From assembly GCF_013394595.1 (NCBI RefSeq), contig NZ_CP053348.1, positions 2,692,001-2,756,000 of the forward strand: DNA of 64,000 bases. Direction: 5' to 3'. The stretch is from Winogradskyella forsetii (GTDB lineage: Bacteria; Bacteroidota; Bacteroidia; Flavobacteriales; Flavobacteriaceae). The notes under the pieces were generated by a model. It had not been told where the DNA came from, did not search any database, and was given only the letters and a program-made list of their open reading frames with translations. Each line of letters begins with the position of its first letter. The first letter of the stretch is position 1. A program made the translations under genes and the position numbers. This document shows positions 63,484 through 64,000 of the stretch, in pieces.

Positions 63484-64000
63484 TTATTCACCCATAGCTG
63501 CAATTAAGGCTGCAGACATTCTTTTGTAAGTTCCATTTACTAAACGCTCCCTAATGGCATCAAATGCATCAAGTGTTTCCCTTACATCTTCCAAAGTATG
63601 TGTTGCTGTAGGAATCATTCTCAACAAAATCATCCCTTTAGGTATTACAGGATAAACCACTATAGAACAGAATATTCCGTAATTTTCACGTAAATCCCTT
63701 ACTAAAGCCATCGCTTCAGGAATGCTTCCTTTTAAATATACAGGTGTTACACAACTTTGAGTTGTTCCAATATCGAAACCACGTTCTTTTAAGCCTGATT
63801 GTAAAGCATTCACAATGGTCCAAAGGTTTTGCTTTAGTTCTGGCATGGTACGTAACATGTCCAAACGTTTTAAAGCACCAACCACCAATTGCATTTGCAA
63901 TGATTTGGCAAACATTTGAGAACGTAAGTTATATTTTAAATAATCTATAATTTCTTGATCAGCTGCAATAAAAGCACCAGTACTTGCTAAAGACTTAGCA
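63484..64000 (-). CDS. PLP-dependent alpha-oxoamine synthase/SPT-like enzyme, C-terminal part
   Basis: The frame continues past the right edge, so only about the last 172 residues are present. The lysine-containing start of the window portion, AKSLASTGAFIAADQEIIDYLKYNLRSQMFAKSLQM, and RDLRENYGIFCSIVVYPVIPKGMILLRMIPTATHT match the alpha-oxoamine synthase family (AONS, KBL, serine palmitoyltransferase). In flavobacteria this type makes 3-ketosphinganine-like or sulfonolipid precursors; which one cannot be told from this part. ORF start is outside the window. Confidence 0.85.
   Translation of the reverse strand, partial: AKSLASTGAFIAADQEIIDYLKYNLRSQMFAKSLQMQLVVGALKRLDMLRTMPELKQNLWTIVNALQSGLKERGFDIGTTQSCVTPVYLKGSIPEAMALVRDLRENYGIFCSIVVYPVIPKGMILLRMIPTATHTLEDVRETLDAFDAIRERLVNGTYKRMSAALIAAMGE

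Overview
The window looks like a chromosomal segment of a marine-type member of the Flavobacteriaceae (Bacteroidota). The DNA is AT-rich. Genes carry family markers such as BshA, LptD, DUF3667, DUF4834 and TIGR02757. Shine-Dalgarno sequences are mostly absent. Several intergenic regions carry the Bacteroidota -7 element TAnnTTTG. Species cannot be named from this. Both ends are cut inside genes: a UvrD/PcrA helicase on the left and a PLP-dependent alpha-oxoamine synthase on the right.

Layout. 1-10 kb: uvrD, an AsmA-like anchored protein, bshA (bacillithiol), a large secreted NagZ-type GH3/serine-hydrolase fusion, and serB. 10-20 kb: two bacterial PH-domain membrane proteins, then a minus-strand run of amidase, MCE/MlaD protein, membrane Fe-S protein and CCG-domain protein, divergent from lptD. 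20-30 kb: ridA, an acyl-CoA-dehydrogenase-like flavoprotein, a FemAB-like transferase, guaC, an inserted two-gene signalling cassette (histidine kinase plus response regulator fused to a PD-(D/E)XK nuclease domain), TIGR02757, an S10 peptidase and a GAF histidine kinase. 30-45 kb: M61 peptidase, glycosyltransferase, a BatA/PyrC-like/DUF4870/esterase operon, DJ-1 lipoprotein, two metallo-beta-lactamase-fold proteins, Bcp, and an endonuclease III without its Fe-S cluster. 45-64 kb: ECF-like sigma factor with a 47-aa companion, uvrA, DUF3667, two paralogous exported proteins behind sigma-54-type promoters, an orphan PD-(D/E)XK protein, and a polysaccharide block (flippase, GT4, YfhO). A beta-barrel protein, an acetyltransferase and the partial synthase close the window.

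Most of the segment is ordinary core genome: cell envelope, DNA repair and redox maintenance. Three things stand out. First, the kinase/REC-nuclease pair at 24758-26457, a compact phosphorelay whose output would be a nuclease; it is the best candidate for an undescribed, possibly defensive, system. Second, TGGCACG-N4-TTG sites before both members of a paralogous exported protein pair, suggesting a small RpoN regulon. Third, several intergenic regions are built of precisely phased heptamers (3590-3788, 10029-10151, 20282-20316, 44184-44295) with related 8-bp and 6-bp arrays elsewhere; two or three of these share an AGT core every seven bases. A nested inverted-repeat element lies at 38439-38749, and REP-like hairpins recur through 53.9-60.9 kb.
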